DNA of 64,000 nt from DATFRX01 sp035630615. Its GTDB lineage: Bacteria; Actinomycetota; Actinomycetes; Propionibacteriales; Nocardioidaceae. The position numbers were made by a program, and so were the translations under genes. Below the pieces are notes generated by a model that saw only the letters and a list, made by a program, of their open reading frames with translations, did no database searches and was not told where the DNA came from. Positions 7,317 to 15,539 of the stretch are shown one piece after another; the stretch's first letter is position 1, and every line of letters starts with the position of its first letter. The stretch covers positions 4,242 to 68,241 of the forward strand of contig DASQKI010000085.1 in the NCBI GenBank assembly GCA_035630615.1, read 5' to 3'.

Positions 7317-9383
7317 TCAGCTGGCTCGGGTGGGCAGGAGATTGCCGTAGGCGTCGACCTCGGCGACGAACCCCGGATGGATCGGCACCGTCGCGCCGTA
7401 CTCCTCGACGACCGCCGGACCCTCGACGCGTTGACCCGGCGCGAGGTCGGGTCGCCAATAGAGTGCGGCATCGACGTACTCGCCGTCGCTGTCGAAGCAG
7501 ACCGCTCGCCGGCCCGTCGGCTCCCCCAGCACCGTCTCGTCTCGCCGCCCGATCTCCGGCCGTCGGATCGGCCCGATGCCCGACACCCGAAGGTTGACCC
7601 ACTCGACCTGCTGGTCTGGGTCGCCGGCGAAGTCGTAGCCGTACAACGTCCGATGGGCATCGTGGAAGCCGTCGGCGACGGCATCGGCGAGCTCGCGGTC
7701 GACCGGCGCGTCGGGCACCGGCACACGGACCTCGTACGCCTGGCCGAAGTAGCGCAGGTCGGCGGTCCGGGCGTAGCGATGCTCGGCCCGTTCGAAACCT
7801 TCGGCGTCGAGCGCGGCCGCCGCCAGCGTGGTCAGCTCGTCGAACCGAGCCGCCACCCGATCGAGATCGAGTACGTCGTGCAGCGCGACGTCGGTGCGTA
7901 CATAGTCGTTCTTGACGTCGACGGTCAACAACCCGAACGCCGACACGTTGCCGGGGTCCGGCGGCACGAGCACCCGCGGCAGGCCGAGGATGTCGATCAG
8001 CCGACAGGCCAGCAGCGACCCGGATCCACCGAAGGTCGTCAGCGTGAAGTCGCGCACGTCGAGGCCGCGTTGCACAGTGATCTGCCGAAGCGCGTTGGCC
8101 TGGTTCCAAGCCGAGATCTCGAGCACGCCGACGGCCGCTTCCGCCGGCGACAGCCCGAGCTTGTGGGCCAAGGCGTCGATGCCCTGGCGCGCGGTGTCGA
8201 CGTCGAGCGGGATCTCGCCACCCAGCAGGTGTGCCGGGATCCGGCCGAGCACGAGATGCGCGTCGGTGACCGTGACGTGGGTGCCGCCGTGTCCGTAGCA
8301 GAGCGGGCCCGGATCGGCACCGGCCGACGCCGGACCCACCTTGAGCGCACCCTCCGGTGACAGCCACGCGATCGAGCCGCCGCCGGCCCCGACGGTCACA
8401 ACGTCGATCATCGGGATCTTGCTGGGGTACGCCCCGACCGAGCCCTCGGTGGTCAGGGTCGGCTCACCGTCGATCACGACGGAGACGTCGGTCGATGTGC
8501 CGCCACCGTCGCAGGTCAACACCTCGTCGAATCCGGCATGGTTAGCGATGAGGGCCGCGCCCAACGCGCCGGCGGCCGGGCCGGACAGCACCGTGCTGAT
8601 TGGCTGCTCGACGACCTCGGTCGCGCTGAGTACGCCGCCGTTGGACTTCATGACGTAGAAGGGGACGCCGCCGGTGAAGGCGTCGAGCCGCTGCTTGATC
8701 TGGCCGACGTAGGCGCCGACCTTCGGCTTGACGGCGGCGTCGACGAGGGTCGTCATCGACCGTTCGTACTCGCGATATTCGCGAAGCACCTGCGACGAGA
8801 TCGACACGGTCGCACTCGGGTGCTCCTCGGCGAGGATGTCGCGCATCCGGAGCTCGTGGGCCGGCTCGGCGTACGAGTGGAGGAAGCAGACCCCGATCGT
8901 GTCGATGCCCTGATCTCTGAACCAGGCGGCCGCCGCACGTGCCTCGGTTTCGTCGAACGGCGTCAGCTCGGCGCCGGTGTGGTCGAGTCGCCCACCGACC
9001 GTGCGGATCCGGTCGACCGGGACGATGCGGTCGGGCTTGACCCAGAAGTACGAGTTGCCGTAGCCGTCCGGAACCGACTGGCGGGCGATCTCGAGCACGA
9101 ACTCGTACCCCGTCGTCGTGACGAATCCGAGCCGGCCGACCTTGCCCTCGAGGAGTTGGTTGGTCGCGACCGTCGTGCCGTGGCTGACGGCTGCGATCGC
9201 GGCGCCCTCGTCGGCGGCGAGGCCCAGCCTGTGGAGGACCTTGGCGATGCCGTCCATGAAGCCGTCGGCCGGGTCGTCGGGCGTCGACGGCGTCTTGGTG
9301 GTCACGATCCGGCCGGTGCCCTCGTCGAACGCGACGACATCGGTGAAGGTGCCGCCCGTGTCGATGCCGATCCGGATGCCCAT
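7317..9383 (-). CDS. hyuA: Hydantoinase A / 5-oxoprolinase-type ATPase subunit
   Basis: A 688-residue HyuA family protein. The N-terminal actin-like ATP site reads IGIDTGGTFTDVVAFDE, followed by SHGTTVATNQLLEGKVGRLGF; the central domain has LTCDGGGTSTDVSVV and VGAGGGSIAW; the C-terminal domain ends with VEYGAT-type strands. With HyuB it would use ATP to open a cyclic amide or carboxylate-type substrate (hydantoin, 5-oxoproline, or a ketone to be carboxylated). ATG at 9383 is preferred over a TTG four codons upstream. It is on the same strand as hyuB but separated from it by five unrelated genes. Confidence 0.9.
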   Translation of the reverse strand: MGIRIGIDTGGTFTDVVAFDEGTGRIVTTKTPSTPDDPADGFMDGIAKVLHRLGLAADEGAAIAAVSHGTTVATNQLLEGKVGRLGFVTTTGYEFVLEIARQSVPDGYGNSYFWVKPDRIVPVDRIRTVGGRLDHTGAELTPFDETEARAAAAWFRDQGIDTIGVCFLHSYAEPAHELRMRDILAEEHPSATVSISSQVLREYREYERSMTTLVDAAVKPKVGAYVGQIKQRLDAFTGGVPFYVMKSNGGVLSATEVVEQPISTVLSGPAAGALGAALIANHAGFDEVLTCDGGGTSTDVSVVIDGEPTLTTEGSVGAYPSKIPMIDVVTVGAGGGSIAWLSPEGALKVGPASAGADPGPLCYGHGGTHVTVTDAHLVLGRIPAHLLGGEIPLDVDTARQGIDALAHKLGLSPAEAAVGVLEISAWNQANALRQITVQRGLDVRDFTLTTFGGSGSLLACRLIDILGLPRVLVPPDPGNVSAFGLLTVDVKNDYVRTDVALHDVLDLDRVAARFDELTTLAAAALDAEGFERAEHRYARTADLRYFGQAYEVRVPVPDAPVDRELADAVADGFHDAHRTLYGYDFAGDPDQQVEWVNLRVSGIGPIRRPEIGRRDETVLGEPTGRRAVCFDSDGEYVDAALYWRPDLAPGQRVEGPAVVEEYGATVPIHPGFVAEVDAYGNLLPTRAS

Positions 9384-9429
9384 GGCGGTATTCAACCCGA
9401 ACTCGCGGCGGGCGCCCGGCTGCTGGGGT

Positions 9430-9492
9430 CGAGTTTTGGCGTGAGACTCGAGTTGGCCGGCCCACCAAGCCTGAGTCTCACGCCAATACTCG
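9430..9492. repeat. Palindromic element upstream of hyuA
   Basis: CGAGTTTTGGCGTGAGACTC (9430-9449) and GAGTCTCACGCCAATACTCG (9473-9492) pair at 19 of 20 positions around a 23-nt loop. It lies in the 255-bp gap between the divergent hyuA and the rRNA methyltransferase-like pseudogene. The arm length matches the element at 3971 but the sequence differs; a TTGGCG/CGCCAA core is shared with the coxG repeats at 10897-10952. Confidence 0.75.
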
Positions 9493-9638
9493 CCGTCCCC
9501 ACCCGACGCCGCCGCGGTTGGCCCGCGCGCGGAGTGGGTATGTCATCGGCACGGAGGCGATGACCGTGCCGCATCGCGTCCGTGACGCTGGCGGAAATTC
9601 GGTGGCGACGCCCGGGTGTCGGCGGATACGTTCCGGCC

Positions 9639-10292
9639 ATGCGTGTAGTCCGTGGCAAGCAGGTCGTCAGCATGTCGGACGACGACCTCCGCCACCTCTG
9701 GGATCCCTTACGTTAGACCGCGATCGACGTCGGCACCGGTGACGGTCGCGCGGCGTACGCCCTGGCGAAGGCGTCTCCTGATGCCCTCGTCGTCGGTCTC
9801 GACGTCACCCACCAGCAGTTGGCCGAGACGTCCCGCCGGGCGTCGCGGCGGCCCGAGCGTGGTGGCGTGCCCAATCTGCTGTTCGCCTTGGCGCGGGCGC
9901 AGGAGCCGCCGCCGGCCCTGTGCGGACGGGCCGACGACATTCGGGTGACGCTGCCGTGGGGCGACCTCCTCGAGGGAGTCGCGCTCGCCGATCCCGACGT
10001 CCTCGGCGGACTGGCGGCATTGGCCCGGCCCGGCGCGCGGCTGCGGATCGTGGTCAACGGCGAGCCGTGGTCGACCAACGCCCCGAAGCGCATGCGGCGA
10101 CTGCCGCAGCTGAAACCGGAGTACGTCCGATCCGAGCTCGTCGATCGGTATGCCGACCACGGCATCGCGATCAAGGACGCCCGCCGCCTGACCGCGAGCG
10201 AGGTCGACGAACTGCACTCGACCTGGGCCAAGAAACTCCGATCGGGCCGCGACGTCGACCTGACCCTGATCGACGCCTGGCTGCCCGGGTGA
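9639..10292 (+). pseudogene. 16S rRNA (adenine-1408 N1)-methyltransferase homologue interrupted by an amber codon
   Basis: Reading from ATG 9639 gives MRVVRGKQVVSMSDDD, then an in-frame TAG at 9714-9716 (codon 26), then the same frame continues to a TGA at 10292. The downstream frame has the SAM motif AIDVGTGDGRAAYALAK, RRPERGGVPNLLF, LPWGDLL, LARPGARLRIVVNGEPW and STWAKKLRSGRD, the pattern of the KamB/NpmA family that methylates A1408 and gives aminoglycoside resistance, or of its actinobacterial relatives. No start between the TAG and the SAM motif would keep that motif. So the gene is dead, read through, or misread in sequencing. Resistance function is not shown; many actinobacteria carry distant homologues. 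Confidence 0.75.
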
Positions 10293-10310
10293 TCGGCCAT
10301 CCCCGGCCGA

Positions 10311-10673
10311 TCAGGCGGTGTGGCGGCGTCGCCCTTCTGCTCGCAGTCGGGTCCGTTCGGTGCGTCCGCGCGTGAACAGGAGAGCGATCAGCACGGCGCA
10401 GACGCCGAGGAAGATTCGGTTGACGTCGAAGGCCGGGACCCACTGGACCTGCCCGTCCTTGACGACATAGGCACCGGCAGGGCGGCCGCGCAAACCGAAG
10501 CCGCCACCTCCGGCCTCATGGCCGTCGTCGTCCTGACCACCGCCGCCCCCGCCGCCACCGGTGACGCTCGCCGCAGCAATCACGGTCACGCCGTCGACCT
10601 CATGCGGCTCGGCATATATCCGCTTCGCTGTCACGGACTCGCGGGCCGTTGTCATGAGCTCATCCAGCTTCAT
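10311..10673 (-). CDS. GerW/YtfJ-family protein with C-terminal membrane helix
   Basis: A 120-residue protein. The N-terminal part (MKLDELMTTARESVTAKRIY, then VDGVTVIAAASVTGG) and a glycine-rich stretch ending in GGFGLRGRPAGAYVVKDG match the GerW (sporulation protein YtfJ) domain, which is widespread in non-sporulating actinobacteria. A hydrophobic segment (IFLGVCAVLIALLF) near the end predicts one membrane helix with an Arg-rich tail. ATG at 10673 has a strong AGGGAGG site, so the upstream start is rejected. Function in non-sporulators is unknown. Confidence 0.8.
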   Translation of the reverse strand: MKLDELMTTARESVTAKRIYAEPHEVDGVTVIAAASVTGGGGGGGGQDDDGHEAGGGGFGLRGRPAGAYVVKDGQVQWVPAFDVNRIFLGVCAVLIALLFTRGRTERTRLRAEGRRRHTA

Positions 10674-10763
10674 CGTGGCCTCCCTCGATCGCTCCCCAGT
10701 CCTCACCCTGGGTGATCCGGCACCGGAGGACCAGGGACGAAGGTCGCCTGATCGCGTGCGGTG

Positions 10764-11408
10764 TCAGCGACGGCGTCGAGTCACGATCGCGCCGACGACG
10801 ACCCCAGCGAGCACCAGCACGGCACCGGTGAGGACGCCCCTGACGAAGTCGTCGCGAGGCGGTTTTGGGGGCGCGGTGTAGACGGCGCCGGGTTCGTTGG
10901 CGCGGGGGACCCCTACGCCAATCTGATTGGCGCTGGGGACCCCTGCGCCAATATCCGCCCCGTCCACACCGCCCACAAGCACCTTGTCGACCGCGCCGAA
11001 GAAGTCGCCCGCCATCCGCTTGCTCACCGACGTCAGCATGCGCTGGCCGACGCCGCCGAGCATCCCGCCCACGACCGCGTCGGCCGCATAGCTGATCCGC
11101 GTCGTCCCGTCGCCGCCGTCGTCGAACCGGACCGCCACCGACGTGTCGACGGTCCCAGGCGCACCCGCCCCGGACGCCTTCAGCACCAGCGACCTCGGCG
11201 CGTCGAGATCTCGCAGCTCGACGGTGCCCGCGTACGTGCCCTTGATTGACGCGACCCCGGCGTTGACGGTCATCGCGTACGCATGCTCGCCGGTCGTCTC
11301 GAGCCGCTCACAGCCCGGGATCGTCTGTACGAGCACGGCAGGGTCGAGCAACGCGTCCCAGACCGATTGCGCTGGCGCGTGCAACACGGCCTCACCGGCA
11401 ACCTTCAT
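10764..11408 (-). CDS. coxG: CoxG-like SRPBCC protein with C-terminal membrane anchor
   Basis: A 214-residue protein. Residues 1-145 form a CoxG/SRPBCC domain (MKVAGEAVLHAPAQSVWDAL, VLVQTIPGCERLE, MAGDFFGAVDKVL). CoxG recruits CO-dehydrogenase-type enzymes to the membrane in Afipia (Oligotropha). Residues 153-171 are a duplicated ten-residue insert (IGAGVPSANQ/IGVGVPRANE) encoded by a tandem palindromic repeat. A C-terminal helix (VLTGAVLVLAGVVVGAIV) followed by Arg residues anchors it in the membrane. It lies downstream of coxL on the same strand after 333 bp, consistent with the cox operon. Confidence 0.85.
   Translation of the reverse strand: MKVAGEAVLHAPAQSVWDALLDPAVLVQTIPGCERLETTGEHAYAMTVNAGVASIKGTYAGTVELRDLDAPRSLVLKASGAGAPGTVDTSVAVRFDDGGDGTTRISYAADAVVGGMLGGVGQRMLTSVSKRMAGDFFGAVDKVLVGGVDGADIGAGVPSANQIGVGVPRANEPGAVYTAPPKPPRDDFVRGVLTGAVLVLAGVVVGAIVTRRRR
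10897..10952. repeat. Tandem 30-bp palindromic repeat inside coxG
   Basis: Two units, offset by exactly 30 bp, each read TTGGCG - GGGG - A - CCCC - CGCCAA with near-perfect dyad symmetry (10897-10921 and 10927-10951, the second extending to a 27-bp palindrome at 10926-10952). The period of 30 keeps the coxG frame and adds ten residues per unit, between the SRPBCC domain and the membrane anchor. Confidence 0.85.
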
Positions 11409-11741
11409 GAGCGGGAACGTCCTTCCGAGAGGCAGTACGCAGCGACGCACCCGATCATGACGGCTCGACCGACGAGCGGCCAGCCTCCTAGCCGGTCGTG
11501 CGCGGTCGGGCCTCGGAGTTATCGGCAGAATGGAGTGGGGATCTCACCGGATGCCTGTGTTTGCCTAGCGTTGATCGCATGTGGTTTGGGATGGCGACCG
11601 GCCAGGCGCGACGATCGGCGAGGCCGATGCCGTGGCGTCCGCGTTCCAGCCGCCTCCCTCCTTCCAGCATCGGTGCCCGACCGAAATGTTCGGTATGGCC
11701 GATGACCGAAGAGGGGAAGCGGGACCCGAGGCCCACCCGAC
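11409..11741. other. 333-bp gap between coxG and coxL, no gene seen
   Basis: Reading frames here lack coding-like composition and no RNA gene was recognised. A short dyad ACCGAAATGTTCGGT near 11677-11691 could be an operator, and the gap may hold a separate promoter for coxG. Nothing else stood out. Confidence 0.4.
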
Positions 11742-14120
11742 CTAGCCCCGGTCGTGCCGTCGGCGCAGCGCGAACAACTCCGACGGCGAGATCGGCATCG
11801 ACCGGATCGTGATGCCCTCGGCGTCCTCGATCGCCGACGCGAACACAGCCGTCGCGGGAATGACCCCCGCCTCGCCAAGGCCCTTGATGCCGAGGGGATT
11901 GAGCGGCGACGGCGTCTCGAGGTGGTCGATCTCGATCGTCGGCGGCACCTCGGTGACGTACGGCATCAAGAAGTCCATGAACGATGCGTTGAGCAGCTGA
12001 CCGTGCTCGTCGTAGGCCATCCGTTCGTACATCGCTCCCCCGACGCCTTGCGCCACCCCGCCGTGGATCTGCCCCTCCACGATGCGCGGGTTGATCAACG
12101 GCCCGCAGTCGTGCACGACGCAATAGCGCAGGATGCGGATCTCGGCAGTCTCCGGGTCGGTCTCGATGATCACCGCGTGCATGCCGTTGGCAAACGTCGA
12201 CTGATTCGGCGAGTAGTAGTCGCGGCCCTCCAGGCCCGGCTCGTCACCCTCGGCTACCGGCGGCTTCGACGGGTCGCCGACGGCAAACTGCGTCGCCGCC
12301 TTGGACGCCTCGTCGAAGGCGTACCGCAGCGGATTCGAGAGTACGGCGACCGTGCCGAGCGCGATCTGGCTGTCGGGCGCGCCTCGTACTCGCACCACGC
12401 CGTCGACGATCTCGAGATCGTCCTCGCTGGCCTCCAGTGCCTCGGCCGCGATCCGCAGCGCCTTGGCCCGTGCGCGGCGAGCCGCTAGTGCGATCGCCGA
12501 CCCGCTCATCACGGCGGCGCGAGACGCGAATGTGCCCACGGCATAAGGGAATCGTCGTGTGTCGCCGGTGACGACCTCGATGTCCTCGATCGGCACACCG
12601 AGCTCGTCGGCGACGATCTGGGCGAAGACCGTCTGGTGCCCCTGGCCCTGTGACGTCAGGCCGGTCGAGACCCTGACCTTGCCGCTGGTCTCGATGTGGA
12701 CGTGGCCGCCCTCGTAGGGCCCGACCCCGGTGCCCTCGACATAACAAGCCAGCCCGATGCCGACGCGGCGACCCTCGGCCCGGGCCTGCTCGCGATAGGA
12801 CTCGAACTCGTCCCACCCGACAAGCGCCTTGAGCTTGTCCAACGACGCCGGGAAGTCGCCCGAGTCATAACGCAGCGGCTTGCCGTCCTGGAAGATCAAG
12901 CCGTGGTCGTACGGCATCTCGTCCGGCTGGATGAAGTTGACCGAGCGTACGTCGGCGCGGTCGCGCCCGAGCTCGGCGGCGATCGCGTCGAGGGTGCGCT
13001 CCATGACGTACGCGCCCTGCGGCCGACCGGCGCCACGGTACGGCGTTACGAGCACCGCGTTGGTGTAGAGGCTCTCGAACTCGACCGTGTAGGCGCCCGG
13101 CTTGTACGGACCGAGCAGCTGCGTCGACGTGATGATGGGCACGATCAAGCCGTACGGCGTGTACGCCCCGTTGTCGTGCCAGAACCGTACCGACAGGCCG
13201 AGCAGCCGACCCTCGTCGTCGAAGCCGACCTCGACATGATGCATCTGCCCCCGCTCGTGGGCCGACGAGACGAAGTGCTCGCGCCGGTCCTCGGTGAACT
13301 TGACCGGTCGGCCCAAGGCGCGAGCGGCATACGGCACCAGCACCTCTTCGGGCCACGGGTGCACGATCTTGACGCCGAAGCCGCCACCCACGTCGGGTGT
13401 GATGACGTCGACCTGTCCGAGGTCGAGCTCGAGCTTCGCCGCGATCGCAGCCCGCAGGCCGGTGGACGTTTGCGTCGACGACCACACCCGCATCCGGCCG
13501 GACTCGGTGTCCCATCGGGCCAGCACGCCCCGGCCCTCGAGCGGCGTGCTGGCGCTGCGTTGGATGTCGAGGTCGATGCTGAGTCGATGCGGGGCGGCGG
13601 CGATGGCGGCATCGGCGTCGCCGTTGGACTGCGTCATCCGCGCGGCGACGTTGCCCGGGACGTCGTCGTGCACCAGGTCGGTGGCCGCGCGGGCGGCGGC
13701 GACGCCGATCACCGGGGGCAGTGGGTCGTAGCTGACGACGATGCGGGCCGCCGCGTCCTCGGCGACGTAGCGGTCGGTCGCGACGACCATCACGATCGCC
13801 TCGCCCACGTGGTTGACCTCGTCCTTGGCGAGTGCGTAGGGGGTGCGCGGGTGCGTGAGAGTCGGGTGCGGGATCAGCAGCGGCAGCGGCTCGGCGAGCG
13901 GACCGGCGAGGTCGTCCCACGTATAGATCGCGACCAGACCGTCGACGTCGAGGGCCGCGTCGACGTCGATGTCGACGATTCGCGCGTGCGCATGCGGCGA
14001 GCGCACCAGCGCGATCTCGAGGGCGTCGTGGCCGAGGTCGTCGAGGTATTGCCCGTTGCCGCGCAGCAGCCGGTCGTCCTCGACCCGCGGGATCGGGTCC
14101 CCGAACAGCCGCGTAGTCAT
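11742..14120 (-). CDS. coxL: Molybdopterin-binding large subunit of a xanthine dehydrogenase/CO dehydrogenase-type enzyme, form II
   Basis: A 792-residue molybdenum hydroxylase large subunit. GNGQYLDDL, TPDVGGGFGVKIVHPWPEE, HDNGAYTPYG, GLTSQGQGHQTVFAQI and the C-terminal GIKGLGEAGVIP, whose Glu is the conserved catalytic base, are all present. The active-site loop at residues 360-366 is PYRGAGR, the form II pattern, not the AYxCSFR loop of true aerobic CO dehydrogenases, so CO oxidation is unlikely and the substrate is some other small or heterocyclic compound. The start overlaps the coxS stop as ATGA. Form II enzymes are often of unknown substrate. Confidence 0.9.
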   Translation of the reverse strand: MTTRLFGDPIPRVEDDRLLRGNGQYLDDLGHDALEIALVRSPHAHARIVDIDVDAALDVDGLVAIYTWDDLAGPLAEPLPLLIPHPTLTHPRTPYALAKDEVNHVGEAIVMVVATDRYVAEDAAARIVVSYDPLPPVIGVAAARAATDLVHDDVPGNVAARMTQSNGDADAAIAAAPHRLSIDLDIQRSASTPLEGRGVLARWDTESGRMRVWSSTQTSTGLRAAIAAKLELDLGQVDVITPDVGGGFGVKIVHPWPEEVLVPYAARALGRPVKFTEDRREHFVSSAHERGQMHHVEVGFDDEGRLLGLSVRFWHDNGAYTPYGLIVPIITSTQLLGPYKPGAYTVEFESLYTNAVLVTPYRGAGRPQGAYVMERTLDAIAAELGRDRADVRSVNFIQPDEMPYDHGLIFQDGKPLRYDSGDFPASLDKLKALVGWDEFESYREQARAEGRRVGIGLACYVEGTGVGPYEGGHVHIETSGKVRVSTGLTSQGQGHQTVFAQIVADELGVPIEDIEVVTGDTRRFPYAVGTFASRAAVMSGSAIALAARRARAKALRIAAEALEASEDDLEIVDGVVRVRGAPDSQIALGTVAVLSNPLRYAFDEASKAATQFAVGDPSKPPVAEGDEPGLEGRDYYSPNQSTFANGMHAVIIETDPETAEIRILRYCVVHDCGPLINPRIVEGQIHGGVAQGVGGAMYERMAYDEHGQLLNASFMDFLMPYVTEVPPTIEIDHLETPSPLNPLGIKGLGEAGVIPATAVFASAIEDAEGITIRSMPISPSELFALRRRHDRG

Positions 14121-14614
14121 GGCGTACCGCCCTCCGGCCGGCTAAGCTCGGCCGCCCGCAGGACCGCCGACACGATGTTTTGGTAGCCCGTGCATCGGCA
14201 GAGGTTGCCGCCGATCATCTCGCGGGCCTCATCGCGGGTCGGCTCGGGATTGTCCCGCAGCCCAGCCGTGATCGTCGTCAAGAAGCCCGGGGTGCAAAAC
14301 CCACACTGCAGGCCATGACAGTCCTTGAACGCTTGCTGCACCGGCCCCAGCTCGCCGTCGGCGCCGGTCAGCCCCTCGACCGTCGTGATCTCCTGCCCGT
14401 CGACCGACACCGCGAGCGTCAGGCACGACCGCACCGGATCGCCGTCGAGCAACACCGTGCACGCGCCGCACACGCCGTGCTCGCATCCCACATGCGTGCC
14501 GGTCAGCTCGAGGTCGTGCCGCAAAACGTCGGACAGCAATCGCCGGGCCGGCACATCAACGTCGTAGGCAGCGCCGTTGACCCGCAGCCGGATCTGGTGC
14601 CTCGGCTCAGCCAT
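14117..14614 (-). CDS. coxS: [2Fe-2S] small subunit of the molybdenum hydroxylase
   Basis: A 165-residue protein with the two [2Fe-2S] sites of this family. The N-terminal plant-ferredoxin-type cluster is in VGCEHGVCGACTVLLDG with the fourth Cys in VRSCL, and the C-terminal four-helix cluster is in CGFCTPGFL and NLCRCTGYQNI. It carries electrons from the Mo centre to FAD. ATG at 14614 overlaps the coxM stop by 8 nt and the gene ends in an ATGA overlap with coxL, so the order coxM-coxS-coxL is one operon. Confidence 0.93.
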   Translation of the reverse strand: MAEPRHQIRLRVNGAAYDVDVPARRLLSDVLRHDLELTGTHVGCEHGVCGACTVLLDGDPVRSCLTLAVSVDGQEITTVEGLTGADGELGPVQQAFKDCHGLQCGFCTPGFLTTITAGLRDNPEPTRDEAREMIGGNLCRCTGYQNIVSAVLRAAELSRPEGGTP

Positions 14615-15539
14615 GGTCCCCCGCATCCTCGGAGTTGTCAGGCACATGTTGAGCCCAGAGTCCGTGCGTGCCTGACAACTTTGCCTCATCATGTGCCGCC
14701 GCCAACGCCTGACGCGTCAACACCCCGACGAGATGTCCCCGATAGTCCGCGCTGGCGTGGATGTCGCTCTCGGGCTCGACCGCCGCCGTCGCGCGTTCGG
14801 CCGCGGCCGTCCAGTCACCAGGCTCTGCCGCGTCGGTCAGGTCGAGCACGACCGGGGTGTCCCCGATCGAGAAGTACGCCGCGCGCGCCGACGCCACGGT
14901 CGCGCCACCGGCGGTCAAGCCGTCGCCCTGGAGGGTGATCATCGCCGCGACGCCGACCAGGGCGTAGTCGCCATGCCGGCGCGACAACTCCCGAATCGCG
15001 ACGCCGGACCGAGACGGGAGCGCCGGCACCCACGCCTCGGTCGCAAGCTCATCCGGCCGCAGGGCCGACTCCAGCGGGCCGACGAAGAAGTCCGCCGCCG
15101 CGATGTCGCGCTCGCCGCCGGTCGACCGGGCCGTCACCGTGCCGCCGAGCAGCGCCAGCACCGCCGGCATCTCGGCAGCTGGGTCCGCGTGCGCGATCGA
15201 CCCGACGGTCGTGCCGCGATTGCGGATCGTCGGATGCGCCACCAGCGCGAGCGCCCGGCGCAGCAACGGCTGTCGACTTGCCGCCGCATCGTCGCGCTGC
15301 ACCTGTGCGTGGCGAGCCAGCGCCCCGATGCGTACGCCGGCGTGGTCAGTCCGCACGTACGCCAGCTCCTCGATCCGATTGAGGTCGACCAACGTCGCCG
15401 GCGACGCGAGCCGCATCGACAGCAGCGGGATCAGGCTCTGGCCGCCGGCGAGCACCTTCGCGTCGGCGTGTTCGGTCAGCGCGTCGACCGCCTCCTGGAC
15501 GGTCCGAGGCCGGACGTACTCGAACGGCGCCGGCTTCAC
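14607..15539 (-). CDS. coxM: FAD-binding medium subunit of the molybdenum hydroxylase
   Basis: A 310-residue protein of the CoxM/XdhB family. KVLAGGQSLIPLLSMRLA and TIRNRGTTVGSIAHADPAAE are the two FAD-binding segments, and the C-terminal CO_deh_flav domain follows. It starts with GTG at 15539, overlapping the stop of a 29-codon ORF as GTGA. Its last 25 residues (from about KLSGTHGLW onwards) are encoded by a palindromic DNA element and look unlike the usual C-terminus, so the end of the protein has probably been replaced or extended. It passes electrons from the FeS subunit to an acceptor. Confidence 0.9.
   Translation of the reverse strand: MKPAPFEYVRPRTVQEAVDALTEHADAKVLAGGQSLIPLLSMRLASPATLVDLNRIEELAYVRTDHAGVRIGALARHAQVQRDDAAASRQPLLRRALALVAHPTIRNRGTTVGSIAHADPAAEMPAVLALLGGTVTARSTGGERDIAAADFFVGPLESALRPDELATEAWVPALPSRSGVAIRELSRRHGDYALVGVAAMITLQGDGLTAGGATVASARAAYFSIGDTPVVLDLTDAAEPGDWTAAAERATAAVEPESDIHASADYRGHLVGVLTRQALAAAHDEAKLSGTHGLWAQHVPDNSEDAGDHG
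14633..14680. repeat. Palindromic element at the 3' end of coxM
   Basis: AGTTGTCAGGCAC (14633-14645) and GTGCCTGACAACT (14668-14680) are perfectly complementary 13-bp arms around a 22-nt loop. It is translated as part of the coxM C-terminus and lies just upstream of the coxS start. An RNA hairpin here could affect coxS translation. Confidence 0.8.

Noticed and set aside
9714..9716. Reassignment of TAG as a sense codon
   Set aside because: Many intact genes here end in TAG, for example those ending at 2423, 36306, 41510, 46169, 46593, 53692, 57285 and 60913, so TAG is a normal stop.
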